Source: Arenibacter catalasegens (GTDB lineage Bacteria > Bacteroidota > Bacteroidia > Flavobacteriales > Flavobacteriaceae). Taken from it: a stretch of DNA of 64,000 nt. The stretch lies in NCBI RefSeq assembly GCF_002909235.1, contig NZ_PHQQ01000020.1, positions 49,515-113,514 of the forward strand, given 5' to 3'. The notes under the pieces were generated by a model. It ran no database searches. It was not told where the DNA came from and saw only the letters and a list, made by a program, of their open reading frames with translations. This document shows positions 54,425 to 63,875 of this stretch, in pieces (position 1 is the stretch's first letter; each line of letters opens with the position of its first letter). A program made the translations under genes and the position numbers.

Positions 54425-54784
54425 ATGAGAAATTTAATTTTAGGAGCCGCATTTGCCTTATTGGCAGTTTCTGTCCAAGGTCAGGAGAAAAACAAGAAAA
54501 TAAGTTTTGAGGTCAATGGTAAATGCGCCATGTGCAAAGAGCGGATAGAGGTAGCCGCCCTAGCGGTTAAAGGAGTTAAATACGCCTTATGGGATATTCC
54601 TACGCATCAATTATCTGTTATTATTGATGAACGAAAAACAAATTCGATGGCTATAAAAACTGCCATTGTTGGGGTAGGCCATGATACCAAGGAATTAAAG
54701 GCAACGGAGGAAGCTTATGAAAGCGTTCATCCTTGCTGCAAGTATCGTGAAGATAATTCGGATGATGGTGAACATCATGAATAG
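54425..54784 (+). CDS. Periplasmic heavy-metal-associated (HMA) domain protein
   Basis: A 119-residue exported protein (signal peptide about 1-20) with a ferredoxin-like HMA domain. The metal-binding pair C34/C37 is in GKCAMCKERIE; a second possible site is HPCCKYR (C104, C105) and the tail ends GEHHE. It resembles periplasmic copper chaperones and lies 41 bases after the TonB-dependent receptor, so it may take the metal from the receptor. The ligand is not proven. Confidence 0.87.
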   Translation: MRNLILGAAFALLAVSVQGQEKNKKISFEVNGKCAMCKERIEVAALAVKGVKYALWDIPTHQLSVIIDERKTNSMAIKTAIVGVGHDTKELKATEEAYESVHPCCKYREDNSDDGEHHE

Positions 54785-54802
54785 GTAAAATATCTCTTAA
54801 TG

Positions 54803-54840
54803 AAAAAACCCGCATTTGGAATTCCAAATGCGGGTTTTTT
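54803..54840. terminator. Perfect palindromic bidirectional terminator
   Basis: A 38-base perfect palindrome: each 19-base arm contains AAAAAACCCGCATTTGG or its complement, so both strands show a GC-rich stem followed by T6. It serves the HMA gene on the plus strand and groEL on the minus strand. Confidence 0.92.
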
Positions 54841-54860
54841 ATGGTTGTAAATTTTTAAAC

Positions 54861-56501
<1,641 letters not shown>

Positions 56502-56601
56502 TTAATTTCATTTATCGTTCCAAATAAAACGGAACGAAATTAGTTATACTCTTTAGTTTGTTGTTTGGAATACCCCTAGTATTTAGGGAATTAGAGCAAT
56601 G

Positions 56602-56880
56602 TTATATAATTGCTAAAATGTCGCTTTCGCGCATCATAAGGTATTCGGTACCCTCAAGTTTTAACTCAGTACCGGCATACTTGCCGTAGAGTACTGTATC
56701 TCCAACTTTAACGGTTACTTTTTCATCTTTGGTACCAGGACCAACGGCAACGACTTTACCTTTTTGTGGTTTTTCTTTGGCGGTATCTGGAATGTAAAGA
56801 CCTGATGCAGTCTTAGTTTCGGCAGCCATAGGTTCTATAAGAACTCTATCCGCTAATGGTTTAATGCTAACTTTAGCCAT
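56602..56880 (-). CDS. groES: Co-chaperonin GroES
   Basis: A 92-residue lid protein: [22 protein letters not shown], the mobile loop [20 protein letters not shown] and [13 protein letters not shown] are all present. No CIRCE operator (TTAGCACTC inverted repeat) is visible upstream, so HrcA control is not indicated. The region before it holds the secG terminator. Confidence 0.97.
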   Translation of the reverse strand: MAKVSIKPLADRVLIEPMAAETKTASGLYIPDTAKEKPQKGKVVAVGPGTKDEKVTVKVGDTVLYGKYAGTELKLEGTEYLMMRESDILAII

Positions 56881-56963
56881 ATTATTTAGATTTTATGTTT
56901 TTAAGTTTGATTAATGTAGGCAGAAATTATGCCATTGCCTGAAAACTGACAATTTGTTAAAAT

Positions 56964-56998
56964 AAAAATGCCAGCTTGTCACTTAAGCTGGCATTTTT
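56964..56998 (-). terminator. Rho-independent terminator after secG
   Basis: A 14-bp stem AAAAATGCCAGCTT/AAGCTGGCATTTTT with a seven-base loop; the minus strand ends in T5. It separates the miaB-to-secG run from groES-groEL. Confidence 0.9.
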
Positions 56999-57023
56999 GA
57001 TATTTTAAATGTGTTTTCTCTTG

Positions 57024-57392
57024 TTATTGAACACTATCGGTAGTGTTTGTACCGTTAGTGGCAGGTGCCGAGATTGGTGTTTCAGGTAGGGCATCCGGTG
57101 CTGTGGTCTCAATAGGGTCCCCATTAAGTAATTTTGAATCGGAATCACTAAAGCTTCCCTTTAGGGCTACATTGGAAAGTAAAATTAAAACCACTAATAT
57201 GGTTGCCAATGTCCAAGTACTCTTGTCTAAAAAGTCTCCTGTCTTTTTTACGCCTCCTACAACTTGGTTGCCTCCTCCGCCAAAAGATGATGACAATCCG
57301 CCACCTTTAGGGTTTTGCACCATAATAACTAACATCAATAGGATGCAAACTAGGATGATCAGGACCAAGAATATTGTAAATGTTGTATTCAT
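57024..57392 (-). CDS. secG: Preprotein translocase subunit SecG
   Basis: A 122-residue protein with two membrane helices (about 5-24 and 55-73) around the conserved cytoplasmic loop VQNPKGGGLSSSFGGGG, and an acidic, Thr/Pro-rich tail. It assists SecYEG protein export. It begins three bases after the TPR gene's stop. Confidence 0.95.
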   Translation of the reverse strand: MNTTFTIFLVLIILVCILLMLVIMVQNPKGGGLSSSFGGGGNQVVGGVKKTGDFLDKSTWTLATILVVLILLSNVALKGSFSDSDSKLLNGDPIETTAPDALPETPISAPATNGTNTTDSVQ

Positions 57393-57395
57393 TAT

Positions 57396-58325
57396 TTAAT
57401 TGTTTTCTCGTTGTATCTTTTCTACCGCTTTAATTCGGTCTGCAAAGAAACTACTTTTTTCTGGATATTTCAAACTTAAAATTTTGTATGCCTGAATAGC
57501 CTTTTTATACTTCTTTTGTTCCAAATATACCTTGGCCAAAGTGGCTGTCATTAATTCGTTTTTATCAAAGGTCAGGGAATCTTTGATAGGAACTTTCACA
57601 GGATTTACTGTGGGTACAATTTTCGGATTTGTTTCTATAAATTTGTCGATGAGGTCAAATTTTTTCCTTTTCAGCCTATCCGCTTTTGGTGTTGATTTAA
57701 TCTCATTAGTGGCTACTTCTTTTTTGATGACTTTTGCTCCCGGCTTCGGCTTTTGGGTCTTTTGAGAAGTTAATTGAAGCCATTCCCCGAATGAATATTT
57801 TTCCTTTTTGGTGAAATCTAATGGTTTTCCGATTTCCAGTGCCTCTTCAGCTTTTTTTTTATCGTCCGAAATGGATTTGTCTATGTCCGGGTCTTTGGAG
57901 GAAAAAAGTGAGGGGTCCAAAATATTGTCGGCATCTTTTACCGTCCTTGGCAATGGCTCATCTTCGGATTCTTCGATAAGGGCACTTTCCTTTTTAAATT
58001 CAGAAACTATCTCCTCAGAAATGGTCGGAGTTTCGTTTAAAGTAGTTGCCTTGCCTAAAATAGAATCAGCGATTGTATTTTGTAAAAAATCTTTGGAGGT
58101 TATAAAATCGAAAAGAATATCCCTGTCCGAAGTATAGGCAGCAGTTACTTTAAGGGCATTGTTATATTTAAAACTGTTGAGGTTTTTAAGACCTTTTAGA
58201 TGCATGGCTCTAGCCGCTTGGAAATAAGGGTACTCGGCCAGTACATCTTCCAGTTGATTGGTCTGTACAGGGGAAACCACTTTGTCAGGGTTTTGTAATA
58301 AATATGTAAAATCCTGTACGTTCAT
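57396..58325 (-). CDS. TPR-like cytoplasmic protein of unknown function
   Basis: A 309-residue protein with no signal peptide. An N-terminal helical part (LEDVLAEYPYFQAARAMHLKGL) and a C-terminal TPR unit (LAKVYLEQKKYKKAIQAYKILSLKYPEKSSFF, about residues 262-293) flank a long charged, probably disordered middle (about 100-230). The order lptE - this gene - secG is conserved in Flavobacteriia to my knowledge. Function unknown; a scaffold role is likely. Confidence 0.78.
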   Translation of the reverse strand: MNVQDFTYLLQNPDKVVSPVQTNQLEDVLAEYPYFQAARAMHLKGLKNLNSFKYNNALKVTAAYTSDRDILFDFITSKDFLQNTIADSILGKATTLNETPTISEEIVSEFKKESALIEESEDEPLPRTVKDADNILDPSLFSSKDPDIDKSISDDKKKAEEALEIGKPLDFTKKEKYSFGEWLQLTSQKTQKPKPGAKVIKKEVATNEIKSTPKADRLKRKKFDLIDKFIETNPKIVPTVNPVKVPIKDSLTFDKNELMTATLAKVYLEQKKYKKAIQAYKILSLKYPEKSSFFADRIKAVEKIQRENN

Positions 58326-58328
58326 AAA

Positions 58329-58847
58329 TTACCAATCTGCCAATGATTTATTAAAAATATCTTGGGTAATACGTTCAAAAATTACCTGATGGGCCTCAGC
58401 CTTTACGCTGGCCAATTGTGAATTGGCAGGGTAATCGTAAAAGAAGGAAAACCTTTGTTCAAAGTCAACATCTTCCTTGGTATTGTTAAAGAATCTTACG
58501 TTTACCCCTATACTCAGTCTGTTTTGTGCTGCTGTTTGTTGTGAGGTAGCCGACATCGGAGAAATCCTGTATTCCACAATTTCACCTTCATACAACAAAT
58601 CCCCATTGGATTTAACAAGATCTAGGCTTGTCTGATTTAATATTAGATCCTGCAGTGATAATGTAAAATCCCTATCCATTCCAGGTTCAAAAGTTGATCC
58701 CGGATTTTGTGAAGCGTAGTTCTGAAAGTAATTTACCTGAAATGTAGTAGCTGTGCCAACATCACCGCCGGTAAAGTTATAAATACCACATCCAGAGACG
58801 CTTGCCACCACTACAAGCATCATAATAATATGTTTACTCTTGATCAT
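58329..58847 (-). CDS. lptE: LPS-assembly lipoprotein LptE
   Basis: A 172-residue lipoprotein (lipobox VSGC, Cys20) with the LptE fold in Bacteroidota form: GCGIYNFTGGDVG right after the lipobox, LQDLILNQTSLDLV and GEIVEYRISPMSA. It plugs the LptD barrel that places LPS in the outer membrane. The next gene begins three bases after its stop; the four-copy 7-base repeat lies just upstream. Confidence 0.88.
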   Translation of the reverse strand: MIKSKHIIMMLVVVASVSGCGIYNFTGGDVGTATTFQVNYFQNYASQNPGSTFEPGMDRDFTLSLQDLILNQTSLDLVKSNGDLLYEGEIVEYRISPMSATSQQTAAQNRLSIGVNVRFFNNTKEDVDFEQRFSFFYDYPANSQLASVKAEAHQVIFERITQDIFNKSLADW

Positions 58848-58868
58848 TAATTTCTTTTTGTATTTTTT

Positions 58869-58896
58869 ACTGACTACTGACTACTGACTACTGACT
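58869..58896. repeat. Four tandem copies of the 7-base unit ACTGACT
   Basis: Four exact copies lie in the 48-base gap between the sigma-54 activator and lptE; the last base overlaps the activator's stop codon. On the transcribed strand the unit reads AGTCAGT. Such a perfect short array can change length by slippage. Confidence 0.85.
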
Positions 58897-60167
58897 TAAA
58901 GATCGTATTGTTTTATTTTACGGTAAAGGGTGCGTTCGGAGATACCCAATTCTGCCGAAGCCGCTTTTCTTTTGCCTTTATTCCGTTCCAAGGATTTTTT
59001 TATAAGCTCTATTTCCTTATCCTGTAAAGATAGGGTTTCTTCCTCTTGTATTTCTTCTGCAAAGTGATACTTGTCTTCTTGTTGGGGTTTAGCTATCGGT
59101 TTTTCTGTATACGGTTCTGGAAGCTGTAAAATTTTACGTGGGCTTTCCTCCTGTTCCGTATAATCCTCATCATCCTCCTCACCATAGATTTTTCGGATTA
59201 GATTTTCATTTTCTTCCTGTACTTTCTCGCTGTCATTGTGCTTTAGCAACTCGAGCGTTAATTTCTTTAAATCGTTCAAATCACCTTTCATATCAAAAAG
59301 CACTTTGTACAATATCTCCCTTTCTGTGCTAAAATCGCCCTCCTTTTTTTCTTTTCCTACTACGGCAGGTAAATTGGTATTGCTGGAACTAGGTATGTAA
59401 CTGTTTAGGGTAATTAGGGAAATAAGCCTGCTTTCCTCCAGGACAGAAACCTGTTCCGCAATATTCCTTAACTGTCTGATGTTTCCTGGCCATCTGTATT
59501 TTAACAGCAATTGCACCGCATCATCTTCCAAGCGGATAGTTGGCATTTTGTATTTCTGGCCAAAATCCGATGCAAATTTCCTGAATAGCAAGTGTATGTC
59601 ATCCTTGCGATCACGTAAGGGAGGGATGTTGATTTCTACTGTGCTAAGACGGTAATATAGGTCTTCCCTGAATTTTTCCTTTTTAATGGCTTCGAACATG
59701 TTGATATTGGTCGCCGCTACTATCCGTACGTCTGTTTTTTGGACCTGGGAGGAGCCTACTTTTAAAAATTCCCCATTTTCCAATACCCTTAAAAGTCGTA
59801 CTTGGGTGGTCAATGGCAGTTCACCAACCTCATCCAAAAAGATGGTTCCACCATCGGCAACCTCAAAATAACCGTTTCTGGTAGCGGTGGCCCCCGTAAA
59901 GGCTCCTTTTTCATGTCCAAAAAGTTCACTGTCTATAGTGCCTTCTGGAATTGCGCCACAGTTTACGGCTATATATTTAGCATGTTTTCTATGTGAAAGA
60001 GAGTGTATAATTTTCGGAAGGGCTTCCTTTCCTACACCACTTTCCCCAGTGACCAATACAGAGATATCCGTTGGTGCCACTTGGATGGCCTTTTCAATAG
60101 CACGATTAAGTTTTACATCGTTGCCAATTATTTCGAAGCGTTGTTTTATAGACTGTATTGATTCCAT
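58896..60167 (-). CDS. Sigma-54-dependent transcriptional activator without receiver domain
   Basis: A 423-residue enhancer-binding protein. The AAA+ domain starts almost at the N-terminus: Walker A GESGVGKE (41-48), sigma-54 contact loop GAFTGA (88-93), Walker B GGTIFLDEVGE (about 109-119) and an arginine-finger region near PLRDRKDD. A Fis-type HTH ends the protein (about 394-423, KRKAASAELGISERTLYRKI). Between them lies a long acidic linker (about 300-375). No receiver, PAS or GAF domain is present, so control must come by protein contact or expression level, as for PspF. Targets are unknown; its neighbours suggest envelope genes. Confidence 0.92.
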   Translation of the reverse strand: MESIQSIKQRFEIIGNDVKLNRAIEKAIQVAPTDISVLVTGESGVGKEALPKIIHSLSHRKHAKYIAVNCGAIPEGTIDSELFGHEKGAFTGATATRNGYFEVADGGTIFLDEVGELPLTTQVRLLRVLENGEFLKVGSSQVQKTDVRIVAATNINMFEAIKKEKFREDLYYRLSTVEINIPPLRDRKDDIHLLFRKFASDFGQKYKMPTIRLEDDAVQLLLKYRWPGNIRQLRNIAEQVSVLEESRLISLITLNSYIPSSSNTNLPAVVGKEKKEGDFSTEREILYKVLFDMKGDLNDLKKLTLELLKHNDSEKVQEENENLIRKIYGEEDDEDYTEQEESPRKILQLPEPYTEKPIAKPQQEDKYHFAEEIQEEETLSLQDKEIELIKKSLERNKGKRKAASAELGISERTLYRKIKQYDL

Positions 60168-60170
60168 CCT

Positions 60171-61712
60171 CTAATTATTATTGGAATACCCTACAGGTTT
60201 CCCTATTAATGTACCCGATGTACAATCTATTATTTCGACCTTTACAAAATCGCCCACTTTATAGTTTTCCTTAGGAAATACCACAACAAAACTTTGAGAG
60301 TTTCGGCCCATCCAATCCAAATCGGATTTTTTGGAGGCTCCTTCTATCAAAACTTCCACGGTTTTCCCAAGTTGTTGTTTGCTTCTAATATGACTATGTT
60401 CCCTTTGTAGGGCAATGATTTCCGTTAACCTTCTGTTTTTTACTTCTTGAGGAACGTCGTCTGCCATATTCCTAGCTGCGGCTGTGCCTGGCCTTTCGGA
60501 ATAGGCGTACATATACCCGTAATCATATTGAATTTCCTTCATTAACGACAGCGTGTCCTGATGGTCTTCTTCCGTTTCGGAAGGAAAGCCGGTAATCATG
60601 TCTTGGGAAACGGTACAATTTGGAATTATTTCCTTGATGTTTTTAACCAGTTCCAAATATTCCTCCCTGGTATGTAATCTGTTCATTTCCTTTAAGATCC
60701 TATTACTGCCACTTTGTACCGGTAAATGAATGTAATTACAGATATTTTGATGTTTTGCTACAATTCTGACCACATCAAGGGTCATGTCTTGCGGATTGGA
60801 AGTGGAAAAGCGGATACGTAATTTTGGTTGTGCCAAGGCCACCATTTCCAATAGGTTGGAAAAATCAACAGCGGTTGCTTTTTGCATTTCCGTCGCTTTT
60901 TCAAACCCCTTTTTCAAACCACCACCATACCACAGGTAACTGTCCACGTTTTGTCCCAACAGTGTAATTTCCTTAAATCCTTTATGGGCAAGGTCATTCA
61001 CCTCTTCTAGTATGGATTGTGGATCTCGGCTACGTTCCCTACCTCGGGTAAAGGGTACTACACAAAAAGTACACATATTATCACAACCTCGGGTAATGGA
61101 TACAAAGGCAGTTACGCCATTGGTGTTAAGCCGTACAGGGGAAATATCACCATAGGTTTCCTCTTTGGATAGGATTACGTTTACTGCATTCCTACCGTCA
61201 TCAACTTCTTTTATAAGATTCGGCAAGTCCTTGTAAGCATCTGGACCTACTACCATATCTACAATTTTTTCTTCCTCCAGCAATTTAGTTTTTAGCCTTT
61301 CCGCCATACAGCCTAATACGCCTACCTTCATATGGGGCCTATGTCTTTTAACGGCATTAAATTTTTCCAATCGTTTGCGGATGGTGAGTTCCGCCTTTTC
61401 ACGAATAGAACAGGTGTTCACTAACACGAGATCGGCATCTTCCAGTTCTTGTGTAGTGCTAAAGCCTTCCTTGGACAAGATGGAGGCAACAATTTCACTG
61501 TCCGAAAAGTTCATGGCACATCCATAGCTTTCTATGTATAGTTTTCTTTTGAGTGGTAAATTCTTTTTATCTATTTGATAATCAAGTATTTGACCATTAA
61601 ATTGATTAGGATTTTTAGGGGTATAACCTTGGGTATAATTGTTGTTATCGGAAATTTTAATTTCCTCTATATGTTTGATATTCAATTCTTTACTATTTTT
61701 CATATTTTCCAT
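60171..61712 (-). CDS. miaB: tRNA-2-methylthio-N6-dimethylallyladenosine synthase
   Basis: A 513-residue radical-SAM methylthiotransferase acting on A37 of tRNAs that read UNN codons. It has the N-terminal UPF0004 domain ([41 protein letters not shown] with three cluster Cys), the radical-SAM motif CDNMCTFC (about residue 210) and a C-terminal TRAM domain. The first 50 residues before the conserved part are longer than usual and Asn-rich. It heads the row to secG; the activator starts three bases after its stop. Confidence 0.96.
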   Translation of the reverse strand: MENMKNSKELNIKHIEEIKISDNNNYTQGYTPKNPNQFNGQILDYQIDKKNLPLKRKLYIESYGCAMNFSDSEIVASILSKEGFSTTQELEDADLVLVNTCSIREKAELTIRKRLEKFNAVKRHRPHMKVGVLGCMAERLKTKLLEEEKIVDMVVGPDAYKDLPNLIKEVDDGRNAVNVILSKEETYGDISPVRLNTNGVTAFVSITRGCDNMCTFCVVPFTRGRERSRDPQSILEEVNDLAHKGFKEITLLGQNVDSYLWYGGGLKKGFEKATEMQKATAVDFSNLLEMVALAQPKLRIRFSTSNPQDMTLDVVRIVAKHQNICNYIHLPVQSGSNRILKEMNRLHTREEYLELVKNIKEIIPNCTVSQDMITGFPSETEEDHQDTLSLMKEIQYDYGYMYAYSERPGTAAARNMADDVPQEVKNRRLTEIIALQREHSHIRSKQQLGKTVEVLIEGASKKSDLDWMGRNSQSFVVVFPKENYKVGDFVKVEIIDCTSGTLIGKPVGYSNNN

Positions 61713-61714
61713 AT

Positions 61715-61760
61715 GGGTATAACTATTTTTTATCCCCTTTCAACAATGTTAGTTATACCC
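61715..61760. promoter_or_regulatory. 10-bp inverted repeat in the miaB leader
   Basis: GGGTATAACT (61715-61724) and AGTTATACCC (61751-61760) are perfect complements, and a third half-site GGGTATA lies at 61768-61774. They fill the short leader between the -7 box and the miaB start, so either an operator or an RNA hairpin at the ribosome site is possible. Confidence 0.5.
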
Positions 61761-61790
61761 CACAGATGGGTATATCCGAAAATGAGATTG

Positions 61791-61798
61791 CAAATATA
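61791..61798 (-). promoter_or_regulatory. TAnnTTTG promoter box for miaB
   Basis: TATATTTG on the minus strand matches the consensus exactly; the leader to the miaB ATG would be about 70 bases. Confidence 0.5.
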
Positions 61799-61834
61799 AA
61801 GAATTTAATGTCAAAATGTCAGGTTTTGAAACTA

Positions 61835-61861
61835 AAAAAACCACAGAATTGTTCTGTGGTT
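61835..61861 (-). terminator. Minus-strand Rho-independent terminator upstream of miaB
   Basis: A 10-bp stem AACCACAGAA/TTCTGTGGTT with a three-base loop (61839-61861) is followed on the minus strand by T7. It would stop transcription arriving from higher coordinates, yet no gene ends there: the next minus-strand gene is istB, 650 bases away. Confidence 0.8.
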
Positions 61862-62309
61862 CATTTCATTCGTTTTAGATGAGAGGGTGTTATTTTATTT
61901 AAAAAAACAATTATAGTAATGCATGTTGGTATGAAGCAACACAACCTTAAAGCATTTCCACAGTGTAACCTATGACAACATGTAGTAAAACATATCAGTA
62001 TACTATTCTGATATGCATCGGTTAATTAACCTTCGTTACATTATCAATTATCGAAAGTGTAACTAATACATATACCTAGTTACATTGTATTCTCATGATA
62101 AGGAATTTATAGCCCAATTTTTTTGTCATTCAACCTCTAGATTTACTTTTGAACCTATAAGCTGAATTAAGCTCTAGTCGATTAAATGACTAATCTGCCT
62201 ATGTATTACAATTGAAATGAAGTTCAACCCCAAATTAACTCACTTTTGTCGAATTATCATTCTAGCCCCAGTTGATAGCCTGAACTTTGTTTCAAATAAA
62301 ATCCCAAAT
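61862..62309. other. Gene-free interval upstream of the terminator, possible RNA gene
   Basis: About 450 AT-rich bases with no coding signal. It contains a clean hairpin CATATCAG-9-CTGATATG (61991-62015) and several GTTACA/TGTAAC half-repeats around 62036-62088. With a strong minus-strand terminator at its left end, an untranslated RNA is possible, but nothing identifies a known family. Confidence 0.45.
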
Positions 62310-62420
62310 ATGAAAACAATTCTACTTATTAAAGATGTCTATTTAGAAGGCTTCCAAAACCTTGGCAGAAATATTGTCAAACACTATTTTAAGGCTTTTG
62401 CATGGTTCACCGCAGCCATG
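62310..62420 (+). pseudogene. 5' part of a small gene cut by the IS21 insertion
   Basis: The frame from the ATG at 62310 encodes 37 residues (MKTILLIKDVYLEGFQNLGR, then a helix ending FKAFAWFTAAM) before running into the IS end and stopping at 62441. The start resembles short flavobacterial membrane proteins (possibly the DUF6747 type), which continue with a hydrophobic helix at exactly this point. The rest of the gene should lie beyond the right edge. Confidence 0.5.
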
Positions 62421-62427
62421 TGGATGA

Positions 62428-62473
62428 GCCGGTCAAAGTGAACCACGTGTGCCGGATGAAAGTGAGCATAGCA
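62428..62473. repeat. Two 23-base terminal repeats of the IS21 element
   Basis: GCCGGTCAAAGTGAAC... (62428-62450) and GCCGGATGAAAGTGAG... (62451-62473) are adjacent, imperfect direct repeats sharing GCCGG and AAAGTGA. IS21 ends carry several such copies as transposase binding sites. Confidence 0.7.
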
Positions 62474-62510
62474 AACTAGTTGCTCAAAATCGATTCCTTT
62501 GTGGTTAAAT

Positions 62511-63242
62511 TTACTGTTTATTTTTTAATTTTTTACGCATTGATTCGCCTTTGATATCCATTCGATGAGCTGTGTGGACCAGACGATCTAAAATGGCATC
62601 CGCTATGGTCTGTTCGCCTATGATTTCATGCCATGCTTCTACAGGTAGTTGGGAAGCTATTATAGTTGATTTTTTTCCATGTCTGTCCTCGATGATTTCC
62701 ATAAAGGAGTGCCTATTGATGTTGTCCAGTCCTTTCAGGCCAAAGTCGTCAAGGATAAGTAGGTCTTGCTTTTCGAGTTTATTTATTTGCTTTACATAAG
62801 AACCATCAGCTTTTGATGTTTTGAGCATTGTAAATAATTTGGTGGTATTAAAATACATGACCTTATGGCCCAAGGAACAGGCTTGATGGCCTATGGCCGA
62901 TGCGATATAGCTTTTGCCTGCACCTGTGCTTCCTGTGATGAGTATGTTTTCTTTTTGCTTTACAAAGTCACAACTGTTAAAACGTTGTATCTGGTTTTTA
63001 TCGATCTTCCTAGTAGGATCATAATCGATATTCTCCATTACGGCACTATACCTGAACTTGGCCGATTTGGTAAGGCGTTCTATTTTTCGGTTCTGCCTGT
63101 CATCCCATTCCGACTGCATCAGATAAGCGATCAACTCGTCATTGGTGTAGTTGATGCTCCGCGGTGATAAACTGGTGTTAAAGGCCCTGAGCATACCATA
63201 GAGCCTTAATTGTTTCATCTGTTCCAATGTTTGTGTATTCAT
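62511..63242 (-). CDS. istB: IS21-family helper ATPase IstB
   Basis: A 243-residue DnaC-like AAA+ ATPase that helps the IstA transposase choose targets. Walker A is TGSTGAGKS (103-111) and Walker B LLILDDFG; SQLPVEAWHEIIGEQTIADA and the closing DRLVHTAHRMDIKGESMRK are typical of IstB. It is complete. Its start is 24 bases after the istA stop. Confidence 0.95.
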   Translation of the reverse strand: MNTQTLEQMKQLRLYGMLRAFNTSLSPRSINYTNDELIAYLMQSEWDDRQNRKIERLTKSAKFRYSAVMENIDYDPTRKIDKNQIQRFNSCDFVKQKENILITGSTGAGKSYIASAIGHQACSLGHKVMYFNTTKLFTMLKTSKADGSYVKQINKLEKQDLLILDDFGLKGLDNINRHSFMEIIEDRHGKKSTIIASQLPVEAWHEIIGEQTIADAILDRLVHTAHRMDIKGESMRKKLKNKQ

Positions 63243-63266
63243 ATTCGTGGTTTTACTATTTCTATT

Positions 63267-63875
63267 TTATTTGTAATAATGGCCGCCCCTGATGTTCTCG
63301 TGGTCGGGCATATCAATCTCTTGTTCGATATCCTCATCGAGACTGTCCCATCCGTTTTTAAGGATGCGTTCGATGATATTGTAATTATACGCCCCATAGT
63401 CCAATGCTCTTTTACAGGCATTGTCCAATCGGGTATTGCCTACCTTTTTTGTTAGGTGCAGTACGCCCAGACATGATTTATAGGATTGTTCGGGATGTTG
63501 TTTTTTGTCCAGTATCTTAATGATGTAGGCCTTGCAGTTCTCCCCGATATGCCCTGCCCATGTAATGAACTTTTCGCTGCTCCATTCACTTATGAATCGA
63601 TGGTGCGAGGGCATGTGCTCTTTCAGCGTGGTGTAGGCGTATTTTTTCCTTTCTCTTGGATGGGCCGCCAAGCGTTCCAGTTTATGGAATATTTCCACTA
63701 GATTATCCGAGTAGATGATCTTGATGGGCTTGCCTATATGTATATAGGGCACGCTGTAGTAATGTTTGTCCTTACTGAAATAGATGTGGCTGTTCTTGTG
63801 AACGGTTCCTTTGGCGTAGGATTTGATCTCATACTTTTTTAATGGCAAGGGCCTTAGTTCTTGTTTTTCTACTTC
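63267..63875 (-). pseudogene. 3' part of IS21 transposase gene istA
   Basis: About 200 residues of the IstA C-terminal region (ELRPLPLKKYEIKSYAKGTV, SKDKHYYSVPYIHIGKPIKI, KKYAYTTLKEHMPSHH), compared with roughly 515 for the whole protein. The DDE catalytic core and DNA-binding N-terminus are missing from this side. The family-like sequence ends where the IS3 end begins; the frame itself stays open a little further, to a stop at 63906-63908. Confidence 0.8.

Larger units (their letters stand above)
62419..63875 (-). mobile_element. IS21-family element, truncated
   Basis: It contains istB complete and the 3' part of istA on the minus strand. The left end (TGTGGATGAGCCGG...) shows the tandem terminal repeats typical of IS21. 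The right part is cut by an IS3-type element at about 63876, so istA loses roughly 60% of its length here. The exact left edge is uncertain by a few bases. Confidence 0.8.

Noticed and set aside
58869..58896. Short tandem array considered as a CRISPR-like repeat
   Set aside because: The 7-base units are contiguous, with no spacers and no cas genes anywhere in the window.
62310..62420. Similarity of the 37-residue fragment (KDV..NLG..IV) to ribosomal protein L9
   Set aside because: Only a few scattered residues agree; the following KHYFKAFAWF does not fit the L9 glycine-rich segment.
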